A stretch of DNA of 64,000 nt from Chaunax sp. Z400 (taxonomy: Eukaryota; Chordata; Actinopteri; Lophiiformes; Chaunacidae): positions 10,216,018 through 10,280,017 of the forward strand of contig CM075197.1 in the NCBI GenBank assembly GCA_037577475.1, read 5' to 3'. The translations under genes and the position numbers were made by a program. Below, piece by piece: positions 12,229-23,650 of the stretch (position 1 is its first letter; each line of letters opens with the position of its first letter). A model generated the notes under the pieces. The model saw only the letters and a program-made list of their open reading frames with translations, did not search any database and was not told the origin of the DNA.

Positions 12229-13685
12229 GATCCAATCCAATCCACTTTATTTATAGAGCACATTTAAAAACAACTGAGGTTGACCAAAGTGCTGTACAAT
12301 CAAATAAGATAAATAAAACACAATTTATAAAACATCAAACACAATTTATAAAACAAGTTTTTTTTAAAACACACATAAGAACACATCTTTAAAAAGAAAA
12401 CAGGAACTCAACTAAAAAACTACAGCTAAGAAAATAAATAAAAGATAAACAGACAGCAACCACATAACTCTCAAACTGAGTTAAAAGCCAATGAGTATAA
12501 GATAAGATAAGATAAGATATTCCTTTATTAGTCCCACAGTGGGGACATTCATAAAAATGAGTTTTAAGACGTGATTTAAAAACAGGCAGAGTTGGGGCCG
12601 TCCTAACATCGAAGGGTAGTTCATTCCACAACCTAGGTGCTGCAGCTGAGAATGCTCGGTCGCCCCTGGTCTTAAGCCTAGTTTTTGGGACGACGAGAAG
12701 TACCTGTTCAGCGGACCTTAAAGACCTTGAGGGGGCATAGGGATGCAGAAGGTCCAAGATGTACAGAGGTGCTGATCCATTTAAAGATTTAAAAACAAAC
12801 ATTAAAATCTTAAAATGAATTCTGAACTGTACAGGGAGCCAGTGGAGGGAGGCAAGAATGGGGGTGATGTGCTCTCGTTTACGTGTACCAGTTAAAAGTC
12901 GAGCTGCAGCATTTTGGACCAGCTGTAGTGGAGAGAGGGAGGCCTGGCTGACACCAATATAAAGTGCATTGCAGTAGTCCAAGCGGGTAGAGATAAAAGC
13001 ATGTATAAGACGTTCAAAATCATAAAATTTTAACACAGACTTAACCTTGGATAAAAGTCTCAGTTGATAAAAGCTAGATCTAACAACAGAGCTGATCTGC
13101 TTGTCAAATTTAAAATCGCTGTCCATTTTGATGCCAAGATTTGTAACGGTTGGTTTTAGATATGGTTGCAGAGAACCTAGGTCCAAAGAAGGGGTATCGC
13201 AGGCACCTCTAGGTCCAAACACCATGACCTCAGGTTTACTTTCGTTAAAGTTTAAAAAGTTTAACGCCATCCAGGCTTTGATGTCCCTAAGACACTCTAG
13301 CAGTGGATTCAGGGAGCTAGAATTGTCTTTTTTTAAGGGAAGGTAGATTTGAGAGTCATCTGCATAAAAATGGTAGGAGATGCCATGTTTTTTAAAAATC
13401 AGGCCCAGGGGGAGAAGATATAAAGAGAACAGGATAGGCCCGAGAATCGAGCCTTGGGGGACACCACAAGGGAGGGGGGGCAGAGGACAATGTAAAGTCC
13501 CCAAGTCTTACAGAGAAACATCGCTTGGACAAATAGGACCTGAACCATTCAAGGGCTGTATCTCTGATACCTACACAGTGCTCTAGGCGTGCAATCAGAA
13601 TTGTGTGGTCAATTGTGTCAAACACAGCCGTGAGGTCTAAAAGCATAAGAACAGCAGAATTGCCACAATCAGTAATTAATAAAAG
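12229..13685 (-). pseudogene. 5'-truncated L2/CR1-type LINE, reverse-transcriptase fragment
   Basis: Two - strand frames together give the central and C-terminal part of a non-LTR reverse transcriptase. The upstream frame (13646 down to about 13475) has DLTAVFDTIDH, the first catalytic Asp block. The downstream frame (13504-12389) has [10 protein letters not shown], then YADD at 13366-13355, then the family's C-terminal blocks [27 protein letters not shown] and [11 protein letters not shown]. The frame changes near a run of seven G at 13474-13480, so the reading frame is broken there. The 5' half with endonuclease is missing and the element starts abruptly near 13685. The 3' end is the AGCACTTTGG...GGATTGGATT tail at 12229-12300. 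A 59-base fragment of another LINE is inserted at 12497-12555. L2 clade is my best guess; CR1/Rex relatives are possible. Confidence 0.85.
12490..12562 (-). mobile_element. 59-bp LINE tail insertion with 7-bp target duplication
   Basis: AATGAGT occurs at 12490-12496 and again at 12556-12562. Between them lies a fragment which on the - strand reads TGTCCCCACTGTGGGACTAA, then TAAAGG and ends in (TATCT)n. That is a known fish LINE or SINE 3' tail with pentanucleotide terminus. The insertion replaces the C-terminal codons of the host LINE frame by readthrough. Confidence 0.75.
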
Positions 13686-16097
13686 ATAGTGATAGATCTG
13701 ACTTCATTACATGTCACCACCTTTCTCCCAGAGTCTTCTTGATTTTCTAGTGAACAGCTGTTGAGTAAAGCCAAAGTCAACAAAGATTTTATCTGACTAG
13801 ATCTAAACTGCCACAGGATTTCAGACCTTAGATGGCAGAGACTGAAGCGTTCTTCTCTTCCATTCCTGTTTTTCTTGGCTCATCAGTCAGTTTTACGGGC
13901 AACACAAAGTTTTGGCACTGCAGCTTTCGAAAAATACTCATTTCATAATCGGCCTATCTTTGGTCATTTTCATAGCCAAATTCACCATTTTTCCCCTCAC
14001 ACACACACACACTAACAAAAACATTCTATATGGCATACAGTCAATAAGCTGTCATAACTGGTTTATAAATGATTCTCTCTCCGGCTGACGACAGTTGCAA
14101 ATATTCCTGCGGTTTCCCGTAAGTCATCTCAGTCATAATGCCAATATGAAGGGCTTGTCAGAACCTGTTTACTCTTTATTACAATAACAAATTATGATCA
14201 CAGCATGTGTTGGGTGGATACGTCTACTAGTGTCACGCTTTTCTCTTTACATTCATAGGTCCTAAAATTCCCATGAGTCTAGCAGTCACTGCTGCCAACT
14301 GTTTGTGCTGATGCATGTGTGTTTGTGTAGCGACGTGTGGGGTTACGTGCTTGCTTTTACGTTTGCATCGAGGGGGCCGAGTGGGTAGGTGACCTGGATT
14401 TCCCATCATTGGACACTCATCCCCAGGAAGGAGAAAGGGAAGCTGCTGTGAGTCGGCAAGCATAGATACCCATCACTGATCATCAGCAGGGTGACACACG
14501 GTAACCACTGCAAGCACATATCAAATGATTTGTGCTCTGCTCCGGCCACCAAGTTCACGTGCTATTTGCAAAGCGGCTTTCCTCTGTGAGACACAATCTC
14601 CCTGAAGTCACATGGTCAGATGAAAAACAATGACATCTAAAGTCAAGGAGTAAAGCTGGAAAGTTGAGAAAAAGTCGGCTACCTGAGGATGACATCAGCA
14701 TAACGGAGCATAAAGCCCTCCAGCAAGAAAAGAAAGATTTTCCAGCCATAGTTTAGCAACCATAGCTAACCACAACGGGCCTGAGATACATGAGCAAAAA
14801 TGCAAGAAATAGATTCAGAGTGTTTATTTACTCTAGTGTGAGCAGAAAACAGTAGCATGTCTGGATTACTAGCTAGTTACAAATCTGTAACATTATTATT
14901 TGTTATCTCACAGTAATGACATCATTTTCTCTGAACCCTAAAAATGAGCACATCTAGTGTGTAGTTCTTTTCCACTGTCCTGATCCCGGATGCGATTATA
15001 TCAGGACATATAGGCTAATTAGTTCAAGTTGAATTTAAGCAAACTCTTTACATAGACTGCAAACTCCTCAGTTAGCCCTCATCTTGAAAACATTTTCTTT
15101 TGTGATGATGAAGTTAAACTAACCCTTTGAAAACATATAGAACTGGCTCTGCCCTGAAATACAGTAACAATGCTACAATGCTGTTTTCCTTCATTGTTGT
15201 TTCAAAATTATTAAAATTAAATAACTGAAATTTGAAGTGGTAAATCTGTTACTGTCATCAATTTGAATACGATAACGTACAGCTTGTAAAGGCGTATAAG
15301 TGGTGACTGAGGGAGGCGAGGTTTATTAAAAAGGCAACGTGTAAAAAAAGCTTTGTGTTGTGATATTACATGTTTAAACCAGAGTGACTTTACTTGAGCA
15401 TTTGCTGTGAGAACACTGCACACTTATTAACATTAGTCTTTCAACAAGTTGCCATTAGACTAAACAACAGATCTGGAGCAGTGTCTGCCTGACTTAGATC
15501 TTACATTGTCCATGTAATCCCCCCTTATCCCCGCCCCCTGGGGCCAACTATCATCGGTCATCCTGCCACCGCATACGCATTTCCAAAGAAAATGTCCTCA
15601 TTCCAACAGAAATTCAGGTTCAAGTTATTTGAGAGCAACCAGTAGCATCAGCACGGTTTAAACCACATGAGAAACAAATATATTCTAGCTCTGAATCCCA
15701 TCACGCTGCGCCTGGCCGGGGCGCTGCTGTCCCAGGATGTCAGAGAGGTTTGGGACAGAGTCCCTCAAACCGGTGGGAGCTGACAGAGAGACCAGGTGGG
15801 TTCACTGCTGGCATACCAGTGATGGAATGTGTGTGTCAGCGCTGAAGTTGTCCAATGGGAATGAGCTCTGGAATGCGTTAGGGTCACAGCTGAAGGTGTC
15901 AACATCAGTTGGCAGAGCGGGACTGGTGTGTGTGGGGGGGGGTGTATGTCAGTGTGAGTGTTTGTGCAATAATGTGGTTTGGTTTTGATGATAAAACAGT
16001 AAAGTATGATTAAATTAGTCAACAGAAACATAACCTGAAGACATCCTCACTATTCTTATTGCAAACATTATGCAATCTACATTATTTTAAAATGATA
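13686..16097. other. Apparently unique sequence inside a repeat block
   Basis: No gene or known repeat was recognised. Positions 15530-15950 are richer in C and G, with a CCCCGCCCC box at 15530-15540 and a stretch at 15690-15790 with the look of constrained sequence. If the flanking Tc1-like pieces are one element, this whole stretch arrived by later insertion or rearrangement; otherwise the flanks are separate copies. Confidence 0.4.
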
Positions 16098-16355
16098 TTA
16101 TTGATTATTTTTGTTTTTGAGCATTCACAACTTTTCCATTATTTTGTTGTCCTCGGCCCAACTTTTTTGAGACATGTTGCTGGTATAAAATTCAGAATTA
16201 GCACATATTTATAAAAAAAATCAACGAAGCCGATGAGATAAAACTTCAGATGTATTGTTTTTGAACAGTTTTCAATTTAATTTAATTTATAAAGGATTCA
16301 GAAACTATCACATTCTGTTTCATTTATGTTTTACAGAGCATCCCAACTTTTCTTG
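16098..16355 (-). mobile_element. Tc1-like element, right terminus
   Basis: TTTTTGAGCATTCACAACTT, then CCCAACTTTTTTGAGACATG, TTGCTGGTATAAAATTCAGA and a closing TTTTACAGAGCATCCCAACT. This is the right-hand end of the same fish Tc1-like family whose left part lies at 11181-12004, in the matching orientation. The terminal 45 bases are roughly the inverse of the left end. Confidence 0.6.
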
Positions 16356-18744
16356 GATCATATTTCATTCATTTAAAAGAAAATTATTTTGTAAAATAAA
16401 AGGCATTGAAATAGAATGGATCTTTACGTGCACATGCACAAGTGTGCACATGTGTCTCTCTGTCAGAGGGGTGTTGCTGGATTATCAAGAGGCTCACGTT
16501 GGTGGAACACCAGGCTCTCCATGTGGCTGTCTGACCTCTAAATACCTACCAGAGCACCCAAAGGCCGTGACCCCGGGGTGTCTTGGGACCAGCTGCTGCG
16601 TGAGCCCTCTCTGCTCACGAAAGAACGGGTGGGGGGGTCATAGCATGTGACTGGACCACTTGCTTCAGATGTCAGAGAATTATTTATTGTGTTGCTTTTA
16701 TGTCACACCACCAGCTCCAGTAAATGTTATTTACACCTTCTTCTGAGCAGAGGTAATGTGTGTGAATAACTCAAAATATAAATTAGAAGATAAAAAAAAC
16801 TAGAATGCAGGTTATGTCATTTGAAATATGTGTGTCTCCTTTTTCTCTCTGTCATGCAGCTGTGTGGAAAACTGTGCACAGTGACTAAGTGAAGTATGTT
16901 GGTCCAAAGTTTTGGTACAGCCAAACCATCTTAGTTGTGTTTTTAAAGGATCACCACAACCCTTCTGAGAATTCTGTCATCCAGACTGTTGAAAGCCTCA
17001 TGAAAGAAAACGTGTGGCTGCGTCTCTGTTGGATGTGCTGTTTCTCTGGATCCTGGAGTATCATCACCCAGACCATCACCACCACCAGATCTAGTCTTTC
17101 CCTTCATTTCTCATGAGATTCACGTCAAAACAATCTCTTTTTGAAGAAATGACGTCTCCGTTCTGGACAAGCTGCAACATGCCAAATAATATGGCGACAG
17201 CGGAGGATTAGCATCCCATGTGACACTGCAGGAGGGAGAAAACAGGAAAAGAAAAGGGTTCATGCATGCGTCTGCATCACTACAGTCGGTCGAAACCTGT
17301 GTCATCGTATTGCTCTCCATCAGCCACTATGGTTTGTAAAGCCAGTCTCCAGCTCCTGTAACATGTCATTACACGCCGTGGTTTAATAGGTGGCTGTCTT
17401 TAGTACAGGGACACTTCAGCCAAGCCTTAACCCCTGACAATCAGTCAACGTGGTATACTCTGAGCCTTAAAACATCTGCATTCCTTCCATCCTCAGGGCT
17501 CATCTGACAGCAGCTCAGGGCGAACACGACACTGCAGGCAAACCGCTGCTGTCATTCCCAGCTGAAAATAATGTTGGACATTTCTGCCGTACGTTCCACA
17601 AGCATTTGAAATGGTGTTGTTGTTTTAAGTGTGAAGGCATGCAGAAAAATGCCTGCTGAGGTCAGCAGAAACTGATTCACTCTGACAGTCTGACCGGAGT
17701 GGAGCGTGTTTCTGTGTCTTACATGGTGTCAGTTCTCTTGTACGCATCAATATGTCTGTGTGACTGTAAGTGTAACCAGGAAAGTAGAGACTAACACTTG
17801 TGTCAACACAGTTAAAAAAGTTGAAGTAATCAGCTCTGTGGAAGACAAGGAAAACTTCATTATTGGTGTCAGAGCTTCCTCTAGTGGACAGTTCTGGAAC
17901 TACTTTTTTAATTATCTTAAGTAAAATAAAAATTATATTGCTCACACAAATGTATTCTATTTTCATGATATTACAGGAGGTTTAGCTAAGCTATAACAGC
18001 CTGCTTATACTTTTATTACTTACGATAAAAGGTGAATGAATAATATCTAATGACTTACTTAAGTTTAGTGAAATGTAGTGAGCATGTGTCCCAGCATCCA
18101 TTGCACTCCTGAATAGACCCTTAAAGTTAAATATTATGACATTATTTTATTTATTTACCGGTTTATTTAACAGGAACAGTGAATTGTTGAATGCAGCATT
18201 TAGCTAAAAAATAAATAAATTTTAAAAAGCAGTGTATAAATTACACCAATTAAAGGTCTATGCAATCAACTAACCCAAATGAGAAAAATCTGCTGCACTG
18301 CTTCATTCTTTGTGGGCCTACAAGGCAACGTATTGGCTAGTTTTTTATTTGACAAAGTTCACCTGCTTCCCAGACATTTACTTGATAAATTACCCGAAAG
18401 CAGGCAAAACTGATCGACATTTTATTCAAGATTAGTTTCAACCTGTTAATTTACCCTTAAATTCCTCTTAAACTTTAAGAACTTTAGGGGGAAAATCCAA
18501 ACTTAATGACTTTATGTTATGTTTTTGTTTGTCCCGGTAAAACCTCATCATTATTTCACCAGATTAATGTCTCTACTAGAATTTGAAATAGTTTGGTGGG
18601 TTTGAACAGTGGCTTCATCACGCAAGTTTGTAAAGATAGACTTTAACCTTGGGTCTGATGCTGTGAAAGAGGTTAAATATACACCACCTGTAGGGGCGCA
18701 CCTTCAGGAGACCAAACCAAGCCCCTAAAATATTTGAGCAGAGG

Positions 18745-19041
18745 GGGGGGCCCTATAAATAGCCATTAATATTTGCATGTTTTGCAATGACTACATACCC
18801 TGAACCATACCCAAAACTGCTTCCTCACTCCATACCTGTACTTTATCTTGCACTATTTGTTTACCTTGCACTGTTTATCTTGCACTTGTTTGTATTTTAT
18901 CTTTTGCACTGATTTTTTAAAACTTTTTTTTAATCTTTTTTAATCTTTTTCTACCTGTAATGGAGAGAAACCATACGGAGTTTCATTGCACTTGCGTATA
19001 ATGACAATAAAGATCATTCTGATTCTGATTCTGATTCTATA
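18745..19041 (+). mobile_element. LINE-like 3' end with (GATTCT)n tail
   Basis: TTGCACT-type repeats (18847-18912), a CGGAGTTTCATTGCACTTGC block, TGACAATAAAGATC and a tail of GATTCT units at 19020-19037. The same tail type ends a second copy near 43560. This is the 3' untranslated end of a fish non-LTR retrotransposon. Nothing of the coding part remains. Confidence 0.65.
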
Positions 19042-19730
19042 AACCTCCTGCCAATACCCCCTAAATGTGGCCCCGGCCCTCCAGCTATGACCTTTGAATA
19101 TTTGTTTAGTCTCTTCTAGAAGAGAAATTGAAGAGAGGATAGAGAGACATGAAGGTTCCTGAAAAGAGAACAAGAAGAAAAACAAGGCGAAAGGAAAAAA
19201 AACATTGTAGACAACGTCTTCAATCTGGAGTTTTTTTCTTCCACTGATTTGCACCAACGTATGTTTTTATTTATTCCCAAATTGAGATGACAGAGGGAAT
19301 TATGCTTGGAATATTTGAGATCTTGAAAAATCTTGAAAAACCCATGACAGTCAGATGATGGGCCTGTTTGTCTGGGGGGCCCCAGCGTCGGACCCCTCTA
19401 CAGTTTAGTACAGCTAATGTCAGATAATACATGTGATCCATGTGACCCTTACATGTGAGGACGCTGCTCTTTTCCACCACAAGATGGAGCCACATACCCA
19501 GAGTGCGGGCTGCCCTGTGATTGATAGGACTACAGATACACGTGTCATTCCTCATAAATTACTCCACACAACACAATGACTGTGGAGGGAAGCAGTTTCA
19601 TACAAGAATATAATAAGATGTAGAGAACGTGCTGCTTCACTTTCTATTGTGAAGCCGTTTATCAGCCCATAAATATTGTGTTAATGACCAGTTCAGCTCA
19701 TGAAATTTACACATGTATGCCTCTGCGTGT

Positions 19731-19843
<113 letters not shown>

Positions 19844-20170
19844 AGATGTGTGTGTGTATGTCAGATGTGTGTTTGGCCCAGCACCTCTCCCTTGTCTGAC
19901 TTTGTTTCTTGAAGTTATGATTCATGATACCTTAAATTACACGTTATATTATTGTCCACTGCACTGCCAAGATTTTAAGGGAATCAAGATGAGAGAGGGG
20001 GGGGGGCAGACTATGTGAAAACAACCTCAGCTCTTTGAAGCTGTTTCCAGTTCTCCCAACGAAAAACACACTGGGTGTTTTCACTGCTTCAGGTTTTTTT
20101 TTCCACTGAGATAAGAAAACATTTCAACTGAAGAAGCCCCTAACAGCTTCAGATGAGCCCCGTTTCTGAC

Positions 20171-21120
20171 CTGCACGGATGTAGGTTCATTTATCCGGAG
20201 TGATCCAGAGAGATCCCGCGGGCTGTTTAGCTCCTGCCAAATGATGTTATTGCACCAACCCCATGGAGCTGCTCACTCCTCCACTTATTCATCTGCGATA
20301 CAAAACACATAAGATCTCCACAATGGCCGTTTTTGTTAGGTTGCAGATTGTTATTGATAAAATGTGTGCATGATGTGTGTCTTCTGGGTAAAATAGGCCT
20401 TACTGATTTGAGCGTTTCCATATTTCACATTTGGGCTATATAGAAAAGCAACAGCTTTAATGCGGCGTAGCTTTTATGATGAGGGCTCTTACATATTAGC
20501 CATAAAACTGGAGGTCCTATTTGTAAAGTTAACATCGGGAATCATTCAATAGGACACCAGCAGTGTGGTGCATTATCAGATCTGAAAATGTTTTTGTCTA
20601 TCATCGGCCCCGGAGCCGTTTGTCCCCTGAAATGACTCCAACACGTGGCTCTCCAAATTCTTTGGTCAGATGACGTTGGAAATAAAGCCTTCTTAGATCC
20701 ATACCTTCAGCTTTTGTAGTGATTTGACGCTCCCTCTCTCGCCTTATTAAAACCACACAACGCGCATGGGCCTGTTTCCAATCTGAGGACATGCGTGATG
20801 AATTTAGGAAATCATCTGCAGCTTTGCTGGTACCGTGTGGCCCACCCAGTCCGGACTCAGTCCCCTTGTGCCCCGAGGTACCAATACGATTAGAGTCAGG
20901 AAATGTGGGAATCCCCAACAAAGGACTCCATCATTAAACACAAACAACCAGAGGCCTCCCAACAATACCAAAAGCGCCCTCCTCTCCTGACTTCTCTTTT
21001 ATGTCTGGGCAAGTGAAAATCTATTACTTTCATCCTAATATTACCATTCTGCTTCCATTTGCCCATTATTTAAGAGGATAATCTGGCGGGGTTGTAAGGG
21101 ACTTTGTTTGCGCGCAAACA
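20171..21120. promoter_or_regulatory. Candidate upstream regulatory sequence of the forkhead D gene
   Basis: Low in simple repeats, no known transposon, and balanced in base composition, unlike its surroundings. It lies 1.3-2.3 kb upstream of the FoxD start codon. Its right edge holds the perfect 16-base palindrome TGTTTGCGCGCAAACA (21105-21120), two inverted copies of the GCAAACA variant of the forkhead site. Regulatory function is inferred from position and composition only. Confidence 0.35.
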
Positions 21121-21949
21121 CAGAACAGATAGTGTTGCGTTTAAAGTCTCAGGTTATACAGACAGTTCAATCAGATAGTATTTCTTCACAGTTTCACACA
21201 TGCTGACATTTATCAATATTTCTGTCAGAGAAAGGAAAGCCAAAGCGCAACTCTGCGAGTTTAAAGAAAAGATGCATTATCAGTTTATTTAAAGGATGCA
21301 GGCAATAAATTATTATTTTCACTGCAACACAGAATCAGTCATTCCAGTTTTATCCTTTGTTGTACGTTTGAAAACATGTAATTGTGCGTCAAGTGTGTGC
21401 GTAAAGAGCGGCTGCAGAAGGCTTCAAGGGGATCAAGGTTTAAGTCTCTGCCTCACGAGAAGTGTTTGGGCATTTTCCCCATCAGTCTTTAAATTCAGGA
21501 TGGTGATCTGATTGGTTTAATATTGGAAATATGTTATTTCTGGTCTTTTTAATATCACTTTCCATCATCGCTGAACATTTCGACGCTCCTTTCTTTGTTG
21601 CTTAAAGTTCCATCTCCTTGTTCTAAGGTCGATAATAAATTAGAAATATTTTTTCTCCATAAATATTTTCTTCTCATGTCTTAATTTAATATACGTCATG
21701 CTTCAAAGGGTGAAGAACATAAAAAGATTCATTTTTGGGTAATGTAAAATAATTATAATATCGAAGGAGCGCGTGAACGTTGGTTTTTAAACCATCGTCT
21801 CTCTCTTACTTTAATTTATTTCAGTTTCCCTCATATTTATTGTTATAATTTTAATTATTATTATAATTTAACGCAACTCTGAGAAGAACATCCTAAACCA
21901 AACAAAGTAAACTTCTCTCGTCAAAGGGTCCAGGCTCCCCCCTGATTCC

Positions 21950-22449
21950 TTGCTTATAAGGATGTTTTCACCGAACCGATCTCTAATGCCCGCGTCGACT
22001 TGGCGCTGATGCGCTGATGATGAGAGTCGCACTGGGAGGCTGGTACAGGCCTTCTTGGTACCCTATGGGTCGTTTTCATTGGTCAGGACCCTCTTCCTCG
22101 TGCCTCAACGTGACATCACATCCACCCGATCCACAGGAAAGCAACAGAGATTACAGATGATGCTGGACACCTCAGAGGACGCGCACGCCTTTACGCGTTA
22201 CGCACAATCACACTGTGTGCCGCTCTTTTGCGCGTCCAGACATCAAAGTAGAGGATATCAGCGCTGCTGCGTTGTGGTTTGGAGTGTCTGTTTCTTGAAA
22301 AGTTAAAGGAGGACCGTGTTCGGATTTTTACCCGTATTTTGCGCATGAAGAAAAGTCGTGCGTAAAAATCTGTTTTCGCATTTCAGAGAGGAGCAGTCAC
22401 TCTACCACCTGTTGGCAGGTGGTGTTGGCTTTACCTTCGGACATCTACT
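21950..22449 (+). promoter_or_regulatory. Promoter and 5' leader of the forkhead D gene
   Basis: A CTTATAAG element lies at 21953-21960 and an inverted CCAAT box (ATTGG) at 22078-22082. GC and CpG content rises from about 22000 onward. Just before the start codon, 22404-22423 is an 8-base inverted repeat (ACCACCTG, 4-base spacer, CAGGTGGT) carrying two CACCTG E-boxes. The transcription start cannot be fixed. If it is near the TATA-like element, the leader contains upstream ATGs, for example at 22063. Confidence 0.5.
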
Positions 22450-23388
22450 ATGACATTGGGTTTGGAAATCATGGAGGAAATAGTTATCGACGTAGTAGGG
22501 GAAGGACTCAAACAGAGCGGAGAGGAGCAGCTCTTATCTCTGGATGAGGACCGCAGCACCGAGACGTCCAGCAGCCAGAGTACAGAGCGGGACACCGTCG
22601 GTCATGGTAAAACCAAAGGTCCCACGTCGGTGAAGCCTCCATACTCTTACATCGCACTGATAACGATGGCCATACTGCAGAGTCCAAAGAAACGGCTCAC
22701 CCTCAGCGAGATCTGTGACTTTATCAGCCACCGCTTCGCGTACTACCGGGAAAAATTCCCCGCCTGGCAGAACTCTATCAGACACAATCTGTCGCTTAAT
22801 GACTGCTTTGTAAAGATGCCCAGAGAGCCCGGGAACCCCGGGAAGGGCAACTACTGGACCCTGGATCCCAACTCCTCGGACATGTTTGAGAACGGGAGTT
22901 TTCTGCGGCGGAGGAAGCGCTTCAAGCGGCAGCATTTTCGCTTCGACCCGCTCAAGGAGCAGCATCTGGAGCCCAGCGGACTGCACGGCTTCCCGCACGG
23001 TGCCTACGGGCTCAGCGCGGCGGCTCTACAGCTGCCCAGTCTGGAGATTTACCCCTACCTCCATCACCACGCGCCCTCGCCGTGCGGCCATCATCCCACC
23101 ATCCCACCTGTCAGCAGCATCCTGCCGGCTCTCTCCAGCTTCTTCTCCCGCAGCGCCCTCACAGCCAAGGCTTTCCTCCAGTCGCAGCCCGGCATCGAAG
23201 CCTTCTCCCCGGCCCAGTGTGCTGCGTACTCCTCTCCTCTGACCTCCACAGTTGCCTATGCTTCCCCGGCGCTCTTCCACCCCGCTGCGTCTCCGCACTT
23301 CCTCAGTTTACACCAGGAGTATCAGAAATTACAGACTCAGCGTGGCACCGCGGACCTGGCCAAACACATCAACACTGCTAATGAATGA
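22450..23388 (+). CDS. Forkhead box D family transcription factor (FoxD1/2-like), single exon
   Basis: A 312-residue intronless gene, as usual for FoxD. The protein starts MTLGLE and then has VIDVVGE, the acidic N-terminal signature of FoxD proteins. This supports the first ATG, although the second ATG (residue 8) has the better context. The forkhead domain spans about residues 62-159 ([20 protein letters not shown] onward). The recognition helix [15 protein letters not shown] is intact at 106-120, and a basic nuclear-localisation segment RRRKRFKR lies at 153-160. The [10 protein letters not shown] block fits FoxD1/FoxD2 better than FoxD3/4/5, which have LSGIC. Departures from the usual FoxD1/2 sequence are HRFAYYREK for SRFPYYREK, FVKMPRE for FVKIPRE and NSSDMFENG for ESADMFDNG. 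The C-terminus is His/Pro/Ser/Ala-rich and shows no FSIxxII (eh1, Groucho-binding) motif. It probably acts in embryonic patterning as a nuclear DNA-binding regulator. A fish-specific paralogue such as foxd7 is possible. The family is certain; the paralogue is not. Confidence 0.95.
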   Translation: MTLGLEIMEEIVIDVVGEGLKQSGEEQLLSLDEDRSTETSSSQSTERDTVGHGKTKGPTSVKPPYSYIALITMAILQSPKKRLTLSEICDFISHRFAYYREKFPAWQNSIRHNLSLNDCFVKMPREPGNPGKGNYWTLDPNSSDMFENGSFLRRRKRFKRQHFRFDPLKEQHLEPSGLHGFPHGAYGLSAAALQLPSLEIYPYLHHHAPSPCGHHPTIPPVSSILPALSSFFSRSALTAKAFLQSQPGIEAFSPAQCAAYSSPLTSTVAYASPALFHPAASPHFLSLHQEYQKLQTQRGTADLAKHINTANE

Positions 23389-23650
23389 TCAGTGAACTGG
23401 ACTTATGAGCTCGTGTCTTCTCAGGTAACAGAGACGTTTTAAGCAGAAGCTCACAATTTCTCCAGCGTTGGAAATGTGATGACTTTGCATTTAAAGAATG
23501 TTGTAGATATGTTAAAAACTCCTTCTCTTCTTCATGGCAAAAAGGACGCCTTTTTAAGTTGGATCATGGCTTATCATCTTTGGTTGAAATATTTAAAGAC
23601 GAGTTTCTTATTCTTTTTTGTAAAGAAATAAACGTGAATATTTAAACTTT
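23389..23650 (+). terminator. 3' UTR and poly(A) signal of the forkhead D gene
   Basis: AATAAA lies at 23627-23632, about 240 bases after the stop codon, in an AT-rich stretch. A second AATAAA at about 23823 could be an alternative signal. Confidence 0.65.

Noticed and set aside
12389..13504. A 371-codon frame as a host gene
   Set aside because: It has reverse-transcriptase motifs (YADD, GVPQGS), lacks its 5' part, and has its N-terminal block in another frame. It is a truncated LINE.
22534..22998. A 154-codon - strand frame within the FoxD gene
   Set aside because: Shadow of the GC-rich forkhead coding sequence, with no domain of its own.
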